Below, piece by piece: positions 1-10,181 of a stretch of 64,000 nt of DNA. Every line of letters starts with the position of its first letter. Positions within the stretch are counted from its first letter, which is position 1. The stretch spans positions 1,984,501-2,048,500 of the forward strand of contig NZ_CP071007.1 of NCBI RefSeq assembly GCF_018417635.1. Reading direction: 5' to 3'. The stretch comes from Pseudomonas sp. SORT22. GTDB taxonomy: Bacteria > Pseudomonadota > Gammaproteobacteria > Pseudomonadales > Pseudomonadaceae. A model generated the notes under the pieces. That model did not search any database. It saw only the letters and a list, made by a program, of their open reading frames with translations, and was not told the DNA's origin. Both the position numbers and the translations under genes were made by a program.

Positions 1-1
1 T

Positions 2-1396
2 GCAGAAGCGATGATCCCGCTTATCGGTCAGCTCTACCGCAATAACAATGTGGTGAGCTCGATCTATGGCCGTAGCCTGATCAACCGCTCGGTGATCTCG
101 ATCCTCAAAGCACACCGCTTTGCCCGTCATCGCCAGACCGACGAAACCGAACTGTCTGTACACGAGACATTCCCGCTGCTCAAAGCCATGAGCGAGCTGA
201 AACTGGGCGCCGCCTCGGTCGACCTGGGCAAGCTGGCCAACAAGTTCAAGCAAGAAGGCAACGGCCGTACTGCCGAGCAGTTCGTGCGTGAAGAAATGGC
301 TGACGTGGTTGGCCAGCAAAACGCTTCGGCACGCAAAGGCACCGACGTCGTGCTGTACGGCTTCGGTCGTATCGGCCGCCTGCTGGCGCGCATCCTGATC
401 GAAAAAACCGGTGGTGGCGACGGCCTGCGTCTGCGCGCCATCGTCGTGCGCAAAGGCGCCGAGAACGATCTGGTCAAGCGTGCCAGCCTGCTGCGTCGTG
501 ACTCGGTGCACGGCCCGTTCGATGGCACCATCACCATCGACGAAGCCAACAACACCATCACCGCCAACGGCAACCTGATCCAGGTTATCTACGCCAAGAA
601 CCCGAGTGAAGTCGACTACACCCAGTACGGCATCGAGAATGCCCTGATCGTCGACAACACCGGTGTATGGCGCGACGCCGACGGCCTGGGCCAGCACCTG
701 GCCTGCCCGGGCGCGGCCCGCGTGATCCTCACCGCACCTGGCAAGGGCGCGCTGAAGAACATCGTGCACGGCATCAACCATGGCGAAATCAGCGCTGATG
801 ACAAGATCATCTCCGCGGCTTCCTGCACCACCAATGCCATCGTTCCTGTGCTCAAAGCGGTCAACGACAAGTTCGGTATCGTCAACGGCCACGTTGAAAC
901 CGTTCACTCGTTCACCAACGACCAGAACCTGATCGACAACTTCCACAAGGGCAGCCGTCGTGGCCGCGCCGCGCCGCTGAACATGGTTATCACCGAGACC
1001 GGTGCCGCCACTGCAGCCGCCAAGGCACTGCCAGTGCTCAAGGGCAAGCTGACCGGCAATGCGATCCGCGTACCAACGCCGAACGTGTCGATGGCCATCC
1101 TCAACCTGAACCTGGAAAAAGCCACCAATCGCGAAGAGATCAACGAGTACCTGCGCCAGATGGCCATGCACTCGGACCTGCACAAGCAGATCGACTACGT
1201 GAGCTCCCAGGAAGTGGTCTCCACCGACTTCGTCGGTTCGCGCCACGCCGGTGTGGTCGATGCCGAAGCCACCATCTGCAACGATAACCGTGTTGTCCTG
1301 TACGTCTGGTACGACAACGAATTCGGTTACAGCTGCCAGGTAGTGCGCGTGATGGAAGACATGGCTGGCGTCAATCCGCCTGCTTTCCCACGCTAA
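2..1396 (+). CDS. gap: Glyceraldehyde-3-phosphate dehydrogenase, long form (5' end cut by window edge)
   Basis: This cytoplasmic enzyme oxidises glyceraldehyde-3-phosphate to 1,3-bisphosphoglycerate with NAD(P)+, or runs the reverse reaction in gluconeogenesis. The reading frame is open to the left edge, so the true start lies outside; the first visible ATG (position 11) is internal. The visible part has an N-terminal extension of about 110 residues, then the Rossmann motif GFGRIGR (about residue 116 from the ATG) and the catalytic motif SCTTN (about residue 270) with the active-site Cys. The roughly 480-residue form with this extension is common in Pseudomonas beside the shorter classical enzyme. 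A strong terminator follows. Family assignment is firm; the physiological direction is inferred. Confidence 0.95.
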   Translation, partial: AEAMIPLIGQLYRNNNVVSSIYGRSLINRSVISILKAHRFARHRQTDETELSVHETFPLLKAMSELKLGAASVDLGKLANKFKQEGNGRTAEQFVREEMADVVGQQNASARKGTDVVLYGFGRIGRLLARILIEKTGGGDGLRLRAIVVRKGAENDLVKRASLLRRDSVHGPFDGTITIDEANNTITANGNLIQVIYAKNPSEVDYTQYGIENALIVDNTGVWRDADGLGQHLACPGAARVILTAPGKGALKNIVHGINHGEISADDKIISAASCTTNAIVPVLKAVNDKFGIVNGHVETVHSFTNDQNLIDNFHKGSRRGRAAPLNMVITETGAATAAAKALPVLKGKLTGNAIRVPTPNVSMAILNLNLEKATNREEINEYLRQMAMHSDLHKQIDYVSSQEVVSTDFVGSRHAGVVDAEATICNDNRVVLYVWYDNEFGYSCQVVRVMEDMAGVNPPAFPR

Positions 1397-1417
1397 GCTT
1401 GGCTTGATCGTGAAAGA

Positions 1418-1445
1418 CGGGAACCTCAGGGTTCCCGTTTTTTTT
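1418..1445 (+). terminator. Rho-independent terminator after gap
   Basis: An eight-base-pair stem (CGGGAACC with GGTTCCCG, four-base loop) is followed by eight T residues. It lies 22 bases after the gap stop codon and separates gap from apbE. Confidence 0.9.
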
Positions 1446-1469
1446 GCCTGAATTTTCCCTGGAGGCTGG

Positions 1470-2468
1470 ATGCGCAAGGCAGTGTTGATCGGTGCGATGC
1501 TGGGCCTGGCCGGGTGCGGGCAGGGCAACACCCTGGAGCGCATCAGTGGCCCGACCATGGGCAGCAGCTACACCGTGCAGTATGTGCGTACGCCCCAGGG
1601 GCCGGCACCGGAGCTGGTCAAGCGCGAGGTCGAGCGGATTCTCGAGGGTGTCGACAGGCGTTTTTCCACCTACCGTAGTGATTCTTTGACCGAAGCTTTC
1701 AACAGGCTGCCGGCCAATAGCTGTCAGTCGATGCCGGCCGATGTACTGCAACTGGTGCGGGTCGGCGAGCAACTGGCGCAGCAAAGTGACGGCGCTTTTG
1801 ACCTGACCGTGGAGCCCTTACTCGACCTGTGGGGCTTTGGCCCGCAGTCGCGGATGGAAAAAGTACCGGATGCCCAGGCCCTGGCTGCCACTCGCCAGCG
1901 GGTCGGGCATGGGCATTTGCGCATAGTTGGCGAGCAGCTGTGCAAGGATGCGCCGGTGGAAGTGGACTTCAACAGCATCGCCGCCGGGCATGCCGTAGAC
2001 CTGCTGGTGGAGCGGCTAAAAGCCCTGGGGGTCGCGAATTTGCTGGTCGAGGCGACAGGTGAACTCAAGGCGATCGGGCGCAAGGCCGACGGCAGCCCGT
2101 GGAAAGTGGCGCTGGAACTGCCCCGCGCTGACCGCCAGATAGCCCAGCAAGTGCTGGACGTGGACGGGTTTGGTGTATCGACCTCCGGTGACTATCGCAA
2201 TTATTTCGAGGAGAATGGCCAGCGCTATTCACACACCTTCGATGCGCGCCAGGGAAAACCCGTGAAACACGAGCTGGCCTCGGTGACGGTGTTTGACCGC
2301 TCGACGCTGATGGCTGATGGTTATTCGACCTTGCTGCTGATTCTCGGGCCTGAGCGCGGCTGGGAGTTTGCCCTTCGACACGGGATTGGCGCAGTGTTCG
2401 TGACCCGGGTTGCCGATGGTTTCGTCTCCCGCAGTACGCCGGCGTTTGCCCAGGTGCTGGTGAACTGA
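1470..2468 (+). CDS. apbE: FAD:protein FMN transferase, ApbE-type lipoprotein
   Basis: ApbE proteins use FAD to attach FMN covalently to Thr/Ser of target flavoproteins such as Nqr or Rnf subunits, on the periplasmic side. The 332-residue product starts with a lipoprotein signal ending in the lipobox LAGC (Cys16). It has the family motif TMGSSYT (about residues 29-35), the central DFNSIAAGHAVD block and the STSGDYRN motif near residue 235, followed by a DARQGKP/MADGYST metal-site region. The ATG follows a CTGGAGG Shine-Dalgarno. The gene stands alone between the gap terminator and sthA, so its target protein is not given by context. Confidence 0.92.
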   Translation: MRKAVLIGAMLGLAGCGQGNTLERISGPTMGSSYTVQYVRTPQGPAPELVKREVERILEGVDRRFSTYRSDSLTEAFNRLPANSCQSMPADVLQLVRVGEQLAQQSDGAFDLTVEPLLDLWGFGPQSRMEKVPDAQALAATRQRVGHGHLRIVGEQLCKDAPVEVDFNSIAAGHAVDLLVERLKALGVANLLVEATGELKAIGRKADGSPWKVALELPRADRQIAQQVLDVDGFGVSTSGDYRNYFEENGQRYSHTFDARQGKPVKHELASVTVFDRSTLMADGYSTLLLILGPERGWEFALRHGIGAVFVTRVADGFVSRSTPAFAQVLVN

Positions 2469-2639
2469 CAATGAATACATGTAGTGCAGAGAAAAATAGC
2501 CTACGACGCGACCAAGGGTTAATGTGCGCGGCGTTCAAGCTTGATTAGACTGCACCCGAATTTTTGCATGGCGCCGCTGGCGACATGAGGTAGCCCCGCC
2601 CGCCGATGTGGCGCGTGGGCCTGTTCTGAAGGAGTACGC

Positions 2640-4034
2640 ATGGCTGTCTACAACTACGACGTAGTGGTGCTGGGTTCCGGCCCCGCAGGAGAAGGGGCGG
2701 CAATGAATGCTGCCAAAGCAGGACGCAAGGTGGCGATGGTCGATAGCCGTCGCCAGGTCGGCGGCAACTGCACCCACCTGGGTACCATTCCGTCCAAGGC
2801 CCTGCGTCACTCGGTGCGCCAGATCATGCAGTTCAACACCAACCCGATGTTCCGGGCCATTGGTGAGCCGCGCTGGTTCTCGTTCCCCGACGTGCTGAAA
2901 AGCGCCGAGAAGGTGATCTCCAAGCAGGTGGCCTCGCGCACCGGCTACTACGCCCGCAACCGCGTCGACGTGTTCTTCGGCACCGGCAGCTTCGCCGACG
3001 AGCAGACCATCGAAGTGGTCTGCGCCAACGGCGTGGTCGAGAAGCTGGTGGCCAAGCACATCATCATCGCCACCGGTTCGCGCCCGTATCGCCCGGCCGA
3101 TATCGATTTCCACCACCCGCGAATCTACGATAGCGACACCATCCTCAGCCTCGGCCACACCCCGCGCAAACTGATCGTCTACGGCGCCGGCGTGATCGGC
3201 TGCGAGTACGCCTCGATCTTCAGCGGCCTGGGTGTGCTGGTAGAGCTGGTAGACAACCGCGGCCAGTTGCTGAGCTTCCTCGACTCGGAAATCTCCCAGG
3301 CGTTGAGCTACCACTTCAGCAACAACAACATCACCGTGCGCCACAACGAAGAGTACGAGCGTGTCGAAGGCCTGGACAACGGGGTGATCCTGCACCTGAA
3401 ATCCGGCAAGAAGATCAAGGCCGATGCCTTGCTCTGGTGCAACGGCCGTACCGGCAACACCGACAAGCTGGGCCTGGAAAACATCGGCATCAAGGTCAAT
3501 AGCCGTGGCCAGATCGAAGTCGACGAAAACTACCGCACCCACGTGGCGAACATTTACGGTGCCGGTGACGTGATCGGCTGGCCGAGCCTGGCCAGTGCCG
3601 CCCACGACCAGGGCCGCTCGGCTGCCGGCAGCATCGTCGACAATGGCAGCTGGCGCTTCGTCAACGATGTGCCGACCGGCATCTACACCATTCCGGAGAT
3701 CAGCTCGATCGGCAAGAACGAGCAGGAGCTGACCCAGGCCAAGGTGCCTTATGAAGTGGGCAAGGCCTTCTTCAAGAGCATGGCCCGGGCGCAGATTGCC
3801 GGTGAGCCACAAGGCATGCTGAAGATCCTGTTCCACCGCGAAACCCTGGAAATCCTCGGCGTGCACTGCTTCGGCTACCAGGCCTCGGAGATCGTTCACA
3901 TTGGTCAGGCGATCATGGACCAGCCGGGTGAGCGCAATACCCTGAAGTACTTCGTCAACACCACCTTCAACTACCCGACCATGGCTGAAGCCTATCGGGT
4001 AGCGGCTTACGACGGCCTCAACCGGCTTTTTTGA
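2640..4034 (+). CDS. sthA: Soluble pyridine nucleotide transhydrogenase
   Basis: SthA is a cytoplasmic flavoprotein that transfers reducing equivalents between NADPH and NAD+. The 464-residue protein has the FAD motif GSGPAGEG (about residues 12-19), an NAD(P) Rossmann motif [10 protein letters not shown] (about 181-190) and the C-terminal dimerisation domain of class I disulfide reductases. The usual CxxxxC redox pair is replaced by CTHLGT (about residue 44), so only one Cys remains; this is the hallmark of SthA as opposed to dihydrolipoamide or glutathione reductases. A strong GAAGGAG precedes the ATG. A long open frame on the opposite strand is a GC-driven shadow. Confidence 0.96.
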   Translation: MAVYNYDVVVLGSGPAGEGAAMNAAKAGRKVAMVDSRRQVGGNCTHLGTIPSKALRHSVRQIMQFNTNPMFRAIGEPRWFSFPDVLKSAEKVISKQVASRTGYYARNRVDVFFGTGSFADEQTIEVVCANGVVEKLVAKHIIIATGSRPYRPADIDFHHPRIYDSDTILSLGHTPRKLIVYGAGVIGCEYASIFSGLGVLVELVDNRGQLLSFLDSEISQALSYHFSNNNITVRHNEEYERVEGLDNGVILHLKSGKKIKADALLWCNGRTGNTDKLGLENIGIKVNSRGQIEVDENYRTHVANIYGAGDVIGWPSLASAAHDQGRSAAGSIVDNGSWRFVNDVPTGIYTIPEISSIGKNEQELTQAKVPYEVGKAFFKSMARAQIAGEPQGMLKILFHRETLEILGVHCFGYQASEIVHIGQAIMDQPGERNTLKYFVNTTFNYPTMAEAYRVAAYDGLNRLF

Positions 4035-4076
4035 GCGGCTCCGGCCGGTGGCCTGAGCCGGCCGGGGAGACCGATT

Positions 4077-4799
4077 TCAGCGATTCTCGAGGGTGGCGCT
4101 GGCCAAACCGGGAAAGTCTGTAATCAGGCTGTCTACGCCGAAGTCGGCGAGCCTGCGCATCAGCGCCGGCTCGTTGACTGTCCACACCGACACGTGCAAA
4201 CCCTGGCGCTGGGCCTTGATCAGGCGCTCGGGGGTGCACAGTGTCCAGTTCAACGCCAGCAAGTTGCAGCCGTAGTTCTGGGCGACCTTCAGCGGGTCGA
4301 GCCAGGCGTACTCGGCCACCAGTCCCCTGGAAATATCCGGAGTCAGCTCCAGCGCTGCGCCCAGCACTTCCCGTGAGCTTGAGGTGATGGTGATCTTGTC
4401 GAGCAGGCCGAACTGCTGGGCCATTTCGCGGATCGCCAGCACGGTGGTGGCGGCGCGGGTGCGCGAGGCGCTCTTGACCTCAAGCTGCCAGTGCTCGAAA
4501 TCGCACTTTTCAAACAGCTCCTCAAGTCGCGGGATCGGGCAGGGCGAGACCCAGCCCGGGCCACCCTTGCGCGCGTCGTAGGTGGCAAGGTCGGCGGCGC
4601 TGTGTTCAACCACCTTGCCGCGCCGGCCGGTGGTGCGCTTGAGGCTGGGGTCGTGAATCACCATCAGCTGGTTGTCAGCCGACAGGTGCAGGTCGAGCTC
4701 GCAGCGGCGCACGCCATGCTTGAGGCACTGCTGGAAGCTGGTGAGGGTGTTTTCGGGGGCTTCGCCCTTGGCGCCGCGGTGGCCGTAAATCGTGGTCAC
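4077..4799 (-). CDS. Glycerophosphodiester phosphodiesterase
   Basis: The enzyme hydrolyses glycerophosphodiesters to glycerol-3-phosphate and an alcohol. The 240-residue protein has the GDPD signature at the N-terminus: HRGAKGEAPENT (His7, Arg8), ELDLH (Glu34, Asp36) and the general acid pair IHD (His49, Asp50), with conserved TIM-barrel strands to the end. There is no signal peptide, so it is cytoplasmic and UgpQ-like rather than periplasmic GlpQ-like. It is convergent with sthA and followed in the same direction by nothing within 40 bases. It probably shares a transcript with the PilZ gene just upstream (29-base gap). Confidence 0.93.
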   Translation of the reverse strand: MTTIYGHRGAKGEAPENTLTSFQQCLKHGVRRCELDLHLSADNQLMVIHDPSLKRTTGRRGKVVEHSAADLATYDARKGGPGWVSPCPIPRLEELFEKCDFEHWQLEVKSASRTRAATTVLAIREMAQQFGLLDKITITSSSREVLGAALELTPDISRGLVAEYAWLDPLKVAQNYGCNLLALNWTLCTPERLIKAQRQGLHVSVWTVNEPALMRRLADFGVDSLITDFPGLASATLENR

Positions 4800-4827
4800 G
4801 TCTGTTCCTTCAACAAATAAGTGAAAC

Positions 4828-5415
4828 TCAGGAGGCGCTTGGGTCGTTCTGCTCCAGGGCCTGGCGTCGTTGTTGCGCTTGGCGTTGCAGGATGTAGCGG
4901 GCCAGCAGCTGGCGCTGGGCGTCGGTGGTGTCGACGAACTCGGTGCCGATCTCGTACTGGCCGTCGGCCTGGCGGTCGCAATGGGTGACCTTGGCGCGCA
5001 GCAGCAGGCCCAGGGCCTGGGGCATCAGCACCATCTTCACGGCCACGCGTTCGCCGGCCGCCAGCGGCTCGGCGCGGTTGAACTCGATGCCGCCCTCGGA
5101 CAGCACTACCGCCTGCGGCGCGCTCAATTGCCCGAGCAGGGTCTGCGCAACCACGGCACTGAGCAGGTCGATGCGTTTGTTCTGGGCCTTGAGAAAGGCC
5201 GCCAGGGTGCGGTCCTTGTCACTGAGCTGGCGCAGCAGGTGCTGGGACTCGAACTCGCTCAGGTGCAGTTCACTGAGCAGGTTGAACAGCGGTGAAGTAT
5301 CTTGCAACAAGTCTGTGCCAAGCGCTTCGGCGGCGCTCAACGGGCTAATTTCCAGTGCGATCCGATCCTCGATACGGTAGTATTCGCGGCGATCTTCTTC
5401 ATCTAATGTCGACAT
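4828..5415 (-). CDS. PilZ-domain protein (probable c-di-GMP effector)
   Basis: The 195-residue protein carries an N-terminal RREYYRIEDRI segment resembling the PilZ RxxxR arm. A central helical stretch follows, then a C-terminal beta-rich half with GTEFVDTTDAQ, in the style of PilZ-like proteins that bind c-di-GMP. No signal peptide or membrane segment is visible. It lies upstream of the glycerophosphodiesterase gene on the same strand and is divergent from lolC (94-base gap that must hold both promoters). The target process is unknown; motility or exopolysaccharide control is the usual role of the family. Confidence 0.75.
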   Translation of the reverse strand: MSTLDEEDRREYYRIEDRIALEISPLSAAEALGTDLLQDTSPLFNLLSELHLSEFESQHLLRQLSDKDRTLAAFLKAQNKRIDLLSAVVAQTLLGQLSAPQAVVLSEGGIEFNRAEPLAAGERVAVKMVLMPQALGLLLRAKVTHCDRQADGQYEIGTEFVDTTDAQRQLLARYILQRQAQQRRQALEQNDPSAS

Positions 5416-5509
5416 GGCGAACCCATGGTAGCGGCGGTGGTCTGAGTGTAAAGCTGCTAATCAAGCCCCGCCACAAGGACGTTCCTCTTTCATCCGAACA
5501 AGCCCCGAC

Positions 5510-6760
5510 ATGTTCAGACCTCTCTTCGTATTCATCGGCACGCGTTATACCCGTGCCAAGCGTCGCAACCACTTCGTCTCGTTCATTTCCCTGACCTCGA
5601 TGATCGGCCTCGCCCTGGGCGTTGTCGTGATGATCGTGGTGTTGTCGGTCATGAATGGCTTCGATCACGAGATGCGCACCCGGGTGTTGGGCATGGTGCC
5701 CCACGCCACACTGGAAACCGGCCAGCCGATCAACGACTGGCCCGCCCTTGCCAGTCAAGTAAAGCAGAACCCGCAGGTTCTGGCGGTGGCGCCCTTCACC
5801 CAGATGCAGGGCCTGCTGACCCATGACGGCAAGGTGCAGAAGGTGCTGCTCAACGGCATCGACCCGGCCCAGGAGCGCAAGGTCTCGATCATCGACGACT
5901 TTATCCGCGAGGGTAAGCTCGATGACCTGGCCCCTGGCGGCTTCGGCATCATGATCGGCGACAAGGCGGCGGCCAAGCTGGGCGTCGGTATCGGTGACAA
6001 ACTGACCTTCGTCGCCCCCGAGGTCACCGTCACTCCGGCCGGCATGTTCCCACGCATGAAGCGCTTTACCGTGGTCGGCATCTTCCATGTCGGCGCCGGT
6101 GAAATCGACGGCTACCTGGGCCTGACCAACCTGTCGGACCTGTCGCGCCTGCACCGCTGGAAAGCCGACCAGGTGCAGGGCCTGCGCCTGAAGTTCGACG
6201 ACCTGTTCCAGGCCCCCCGGGTTGCCTGGGACATCGCCCAGAAGCTGGGCGAGCAGGAGTTCTACGCCCGCGACTGGACCCGTAGCCACGGCAACCTGTA
6301 CCAGGCGATCCGCATGGAAAAAGCCATGATCGGCCTGCTGTTGCTGCTGATTGTCGCGGTGGCCGCGTTCAACATCATTTCCACCCTGGTGATGGTGGTC
6401 AACGACAAGAAGGGCGACATCGCCATCTTGCGCACCCTGGGCTCGACGCCGGGGCAGATCATGGCCATCTTCATGGTCCAGGGCACGGTGATCGGCGTGG
6501 TCGGCACCCTGATCGGCGCGCTGGTGGGCATTTTCGCCGCGCTCAATGTCAGCGCCGCGATTGCCGGCATCGAGACCCTGATCGGGCACAAGTTCCTCAA
6601 TGCCGACGTCTACTTCATCGACTACCTGCCATCGCAGGTCATGGCCGAGGACGTGTGGATGGTCTGCGGTGCGGCATTGGTCCTGAGTTTCCTCGCCACC
6701 CTGTATCCGGCCTGGCGTGCGGCACGCACCCAGCCTGCGGAGGCGCTACGTTATGAGTGA
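5510..6760 (+). CDS. lolC: Lipoprotein-releasing ABC transporter permease LolC
   Basis: LolC with LolE and the ATPase LolD extracts outer-membrane lipoproteins from the inner membrane and passes them to LolA. The 416-residue protein has one N-terminal membrane segment (about residues 24-48), a large periplasmic domain, and three C-terminal membrane segments with the MacB/FtsX-type permease fold. The N-terminal pattern [20 protein letters not shown] is typical. The stop codon region overlaps the start of lolD, and a paralogous permease follows lolD, giving the classic lolCDE operon. It was named LolC from its position as first permease. Confidence 0.94.
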   Translation: MFRPLFVFIGTRYTRAKRRNHFVSFISLTSMIGLALGVVVMIVVLSVMNGFDHEMRTRVLGMVPHATLETGQPINDWPALASQVKQNPQVLAVAPFTQMQGLLTHDGKVQKVLLNGIDPAQERKVSIIDDFIREGKLDDLAPGGFGIMIGDKAAAKLGVGIGDKLTFVAPEVTVTPAGMFPRMKRFTVVGIFHVGAGEIDGYLGLTNLSDLSRLHRWKADQVQGLRLKFDDLFQAPRVAWDIAQKLGEQEFYARDWTRSHGNLYQAIRMEKAMIGLLLLLIVAVAAFNIISTLVMVVNDKKGDIAILRTLGSTPGQIMAIFMVQGTVIGVVGTLIGALVGIFAALNVSAAIAGIETLIGHKFLNADVYFIDYLPSQVMAEDVWMVCGAALVLSFLATLYPAWRAARTQPAEALRYE

Positions 6761-7451
6761 GTTGGGCATGAGTGATAAAGCAGTGCTGAGTTGCCGCAAC
6801 CTGGGCAAGTCCTACGAGGAAGGCCCGGAGAAAGTCCAGGTATTGTCCGGCCTGCAGCTGGAGCTGCACCCGGGCGAGCGGGTGGCGATCGTCGGTAGCT
6901 CCGGTTCAGGCAAGAGTACTTTGCTCAACCTGCTCGGCGGCCTCGATACCCCGACCGAAGGCAGCGTCTGGCTGGCCGGCGAAGAGCTCTCGGCATTGGG
7001 CGAACGCGCCCGTGGCCTGCTGCGCAACCGCGCCCTGGGCTTCGTCTACCAGTTCCACCACCTGCTGCCGGAGTTCACGGCGCTGGAGAACGTGTGCATG
7101 CCGCTGCTGATCGGTCGCACCGCCATCCCCGAAGCCCGCGAGCGCGCCGAAGCGCTGCTCAAGCGCGTCGGCCTGGGCCATCGCCTGAGCCACAAGCCGG
7201 CCGAGCTGTCCGGTGGCGAACGCCAGCGCGTGGCCATCGCCCGGGCGCTGGTCAACCGTCCGGGGCTGGTGATGCTCGACGAGCCTACCGGCAACCTCGA
7301 CCATCACACCGCCCAGGGTATCCAGGACTTGATGCAGGAGCTCAGCAGCTCTTCGCAGACGGCCTTCCTGGTGGTGACCCACGATCTTAACCTGGCGCGC
7401 CAGATGGACCGCGTACTGCGCCTGGAAGACGGGCACCTGGTACCGATCTGA
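6753..7451 (+). CDS. lolD: Lipoprotein-releasing ABC transporter ATPase LolD
   Basis: This is the ATPase of the LolCDE complex on the cytoplasmic face. The 232-residue protein has Walker [10 protein letters not shown] (residues 48-56), the signature [15 protein letters not shown] (from about 152), Walker [12 protein letters not shown] (about 172) and the switch VVTHD (about 206). I chose the ATG at 6753: it overlaps the lolC stop and has GGAGG upstream; an in-frame ATG at 6768 is the alternative. The overlap implies translational coupling with lolC. Confidence 0.95.
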   Translation: MSELGMSDKAVLSCRNLGKSYEEGPEKVQVLSGLQLELHPGERVAIVGSSGSGKSTLLNLLGGLDTPTEGSVWLAGEELSALGERARGLLRNRALGFVYQFHHLLPEFTALENVCMPLLIGRTAIPEARERAEALLKRVGLGHRLSHKPAELSGGERQRVAIARALVNRPGLVMLDEPTGNLDHHTAQGIQDLMQELSSSSQTAFLVVTHDLNLARQMDRVLRLEDGHLVPI

Positions 7452-7523
7452 TTGCCCGCGCAACGTGCCCGCCGCTGTCAGGCGGGCACCTGGTTCCTTT
7501 TCTTTACCCGGGTGCTTTCGTTC

Positions 7524-8768
7524 ATGTTCAGACCCTTGTCTATTTTCATCGGCGCGCGCTACACCCGCGCCAAGCGCCGCAACCATTTCATCTCGTTCAT
7601 TTCCATGACCTCGATGATCGGCCTGTCCCTGGGCGTGCTGGCGATGATCGTGGTGCTGTCGGTGATGAACGGCTTCCAGCGCGAAATGAGCTCGCGCATC
7701 CTCGGCATGGTGCCGCACGCCAGCGTGCTCGGTGCCCAGCCGCTGGACGACTGGCGGCCGGTGGCGGCGCAAGCCTTGAAAAACCCTGAAGTGATCGCCG
7801 CCGCGCCACTGACCGAGATGGAAGGCATGCTCTCTTACAAGGGCTCGATGCAGCCGATCCAGGTCAGCGGCATCGACCCGGCCGAGGAGGGCAAGGTCTC
7901 GATCGTTGCCCAGCATATCGTCCAGGGCAGCCTTGAAGACCTCAAACCGGGTGAGTTCGGCGTGGTCATCGGTGAAATCACCGCGCGCCGCTTTCGCCTC
8001 AATGTCGGCGACAAGCTGACCCTGATCGTGCCCGAAGTCAGCAGCGCGCCGGGTGGCATCACCCCGCGCATGCAGCGCCTGAACGTGGTCGGGGTATTCA
8101 AGGTTGGCGCCGAGCTCGACGGCTCGCTGGGCCTGATGCACATGGCCGACGCCGCGCAGATGCAGCGCTGGGCGCCGAACCAGGTGCAGGGCGTGCGCCT
8201 CAAGGTCAAGGACCTGTACGCGGCGCCGCAGGTGTCCAAGGCGATTACCACAAGCCTTGGCGAGCAATACCGCGCCGATGACTGGACCCACACCCAGGGC
8301 AGCCTGTTCAGTGCCATGAAGATGGAAAAGACCATGATCGGCCTGTTGCTGCTGCTGATCATCGCCGTGGCGGCGTTCAACATCATTGCCACGCTGATCA
8401 TGGTGGTCAACGACAAGGGCGCCGACATCGCCATCCTGCGCACCATCGGCGCAACGCCGGCGCAGATCATGGGCACCTTCATGGTCCAGGGCAGCCTGAT
8501 CGGTATCGTCGGTACCTTGATCGGCGGTGTGCTGGGGGTGATTGCCGCGCTCAACGTCAGCCAGATCGTCGGCTGGCTGGAGCGGGTCAGCGGCCAGCAC
8601 ATCTTCACCTCGGACGTGTACTTCATCAGTACCTTGCCGTCGGAACTGCAATGGGGCGACGTGGCGCTGATCTGTAGCGCCGGCCTGATCATGAGCTTCC
8701 TGGCCACCCTGTACCCGGCCTGGCGGGCTTCGCAGGTAGAGCCGGCGTACGCCTTGCGTTACGAGTGA
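7524..8768 (+). CDS. lolE: Lipoprotein-releasing ABC transporter permease LolE
   Basis: This is the second permease of LolCDE, 414 residues, clearly paralogous to LolC along its whole length (same N-terminal [20 protein letters not shown] pattern, same C-terminal membrane segments and LYPAWRA ending). The frame extends upstream to 7452, but the ATG at 7524 aligns with the LolC start, so it is preferred. The 72-base gap after lolD contains a short GC-rich inverted repeat and probably no terminator. An inverted REP pair follows. Confidence 0.94.
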   Translation: MFRPLSIFIGARYTRAKRRNHFISFISMTSMIGLSLGVLAMIVVLSVMNGFQREMSSRILGMVPHASVLGAQPLDDWRPVAAQALKNPEVIAAAPLTEMEGMLSYKGSMQPIQVSGIDPAEEGKVSIVAQHIVQGSLEDLKPGEFGVVIGEITARRFRLNVGDKLTLIVPEVSSAPGGITPRMQRLNVVGVFKVGAELDGSLGLMHMADAAQMQRWAPNQVQGVRLKVKDLYAAPQVSKAITTSLGEQYRADDWTHTQGSLFSAMKMEKTMIGLLLLLIIAVAAFNIIATLIMVVNDKGADIAILRTIGATPAQIMGTFMVQGSLIGIVGTLIGGVLGVIAALNVSQIVGWLERVSGQHIFTSDVYFISTLPSELQWGDVALICSAGLIMSFLATLYPAWRASQVEPAYALRYE

Positions 8769-8774
8769 TGGCTG

Positions 8775-8829
8775 ATCGCGGGGCAAGCCCGCTCCTACAC
8801 CGGCTGTAGGAGCGGGCTCGCCCCGCGAT
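8775..8829. repeat. Paired inverted REP element
   Basis: Two 25-base arms, ATCGCGGGGCAAGCCCGCTC and the following CTACA on the left and nearly the exact reverse complement on the right, are separated by six bases. This is the Pseudomonas REP type (REP doublet). It lies between the convergent lolE and sensor-kinase genes and could also terminate both transcripts. Confidence 0.88.
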
Positions 8830-8834
8830 GGTAT

Positions 8835-10181
8835 TCACACCGTCGGCAAGTCGATCACGAACCGCGTCCAGCCCTCAGCCGACTCCCCGCGAATACGCCC
8901 GCCGTGCGCCTGTACGATCGAGCGGGTAATCGCCAGTCCCAACCCTGCATGCTCACTGCTGCCTTCGCGCCGTGCCGGGTCTGCCCGGTAGAAACGATCA
9001 AACAACTTCGGCAGCAACGCCGGGTCAATCGGCTCACCGCGGTTGGCCACCTGCAGCCTTACTCCGTCTTGGTGTCGCTCGATGGTCACACGTATCTCGC
9101 CGCCGGCCGGGGTAAAGCGCAGGGCGTTGTCGAGCAAATTGGACAGCGCCCGGCGCAGCATATGCCGGTCGCCGGCAAGCGGCGCCTGGCCCTCACGGCT
9201 CAGGCTTACCTCGGCATCTTCAGCCAGCGGTGCGTAGTATTCGAGCAAGGCATCGGCCTCGTCTTCAAGTGCCAGTTGCTGGCGGCTGGGCATCAGCAAA
9301 CCGTGGTCAGCCTTGGCCAGGTAGAGCATGTCGTTGACCAGTTGCGCCATCCATTGCAGCTCTTCGAGGTTGCTGTGCAGCGCCTCGCGGTATTCATCCA
9401 GGCTGCGCGGCCGGGTCAGGGTTACCTGGGTGTGGGTCAGCAGGTTGGACAGCGGCGTGCGCAGCTCGTGGGCAATGTCGGCAGAGAACGCCGAGAGGCG
9501 CTGAAAGGCATCGTCCAGGCGTTCGAGCATGGCGTTGACGGTCTGCGCCAGTTCTGCCAGCTCCACCGGCATTTGCCCTTCGGGCAGCCGCGTGGTCAAC
9601 GAGCGTGCCGATACCCCGGAGGCCACCTCGCCCATCTGCCGCAGTGGCCGCAGCCCGCTGCGCGCGGCCCAGGCGCCGAGCAGCGCGGTCGCCAGCGCCG
9701 AAAGGCCGACAGTCAGCCAGATCAGCTGCTGCATGCGCTGGAGGAAATGCTGATGGTGGGTGATGTCGAGAAACAGCGTCAGCTGCGCGTCGCCACCGTT
9801 GAGGTTGACACACAGGCTGCGAAAGTCGACGCCGCTGCTGTGCAGGGTGCTCAGGCCGAGCACTTGCGGCGACTCGGGCAGGCCGGCCTGGCTGTCGAAC
9901 CAGATGCGCCCGTCCCGGCCGCGAATGCGCACGGCAAGGTCGGCCTGGTGGCTGAGTTCGGTTTGCAGGGCAGGCAGGCGCGGGGCGAGGCTGGCCGGGT
10001 CGTCCACGCCTTCGAGCATCTGGCGCAGCAGTGACAGGCGGCTGTTGAGCAGTTGCTGGTCGAGCTCGATGAAGTGGGTGGCGCTGGCGCGGCTAAAAAG
10101 GATACCGGCAGTCAGCGACACCACTGCCGTGCAGGCGGCAAACAGCAGTGCCAGGCGACTACCGAGGGACAGGCGGCGCAT
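8835..10181 (-). CDS. Heavy-metal (probably copper) sensor histidine kinase, CopS/CusS type
   Basis: This inner-membrane sensor kinase has 448 residues: a first membrane segment (about 8-28), a periplasmic sensor region, a second segment (about 150-172), HAMP, an H-box AHELRTPLSN (His near residue 239), an N-box NLLDNALRF and a G-box GLGLAITRSI. The IrlS/CusS/CopS subfamily is indicated by the short periplasmic domain and the neighbouring cupredoxin gene. Its ATG overlaps the stop of the response regulator by one base, so the pair is translationally coupled. Copper specificity is inferred from context. Confidence 0.88.
   Translation of the reverse strand: MRRLSLGSRLALLFAACTAVVSLTAGILFSRASATHFIELDQQLLNSRLSLLRQMLEGVDDPASLAPRLPALQTELSHQADLAVRIRGRDGRIWFDSQAGLPESPQVLGLSTLHSSGVDFRSLCVNLNGGDAQLTLFLDITHHQHFLQRMQQLIWLTVGLSALATALLGAWAARSGLRPLRQMGEVASGVSARSLTTRLPEGQMPVELAELAQTVNAMLERLDDAFQRLSAFSADIAHELRTPLSNLLTHTQVTLTRPRSLDEYREALHSNLEELQWMAQLVNDMLYLAKADHGLLMPSRQQLALEDEADALLEYYAPLAEDAEVSLSREGQAPLAGDRHMLRRALSNLLDNALRFTPAGGEIRVTIERHQDGVRLQVANRGEPIDPALLPKLFDRFYRADPARREGSSEHAGLGLAITRSIVQAHGGRIRGESAEGWTRFVIDLPTV

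Noticed and set aside
2535..3899. Long open frame (454 codons) on the minus strand across sthA
   Set aside because: The plus-strand frame encodes a clear SthA; the opposite frame is a GC-bias shadow with low-complexity His/Asp/Val/Gln composition.
6906..8786. Minus-strand open frame of 626 codons across lolD and lolE
   Set aside because: Both plus-strand genes are well-known proteins; the reverse frame has shadow-type composition and no start signal.
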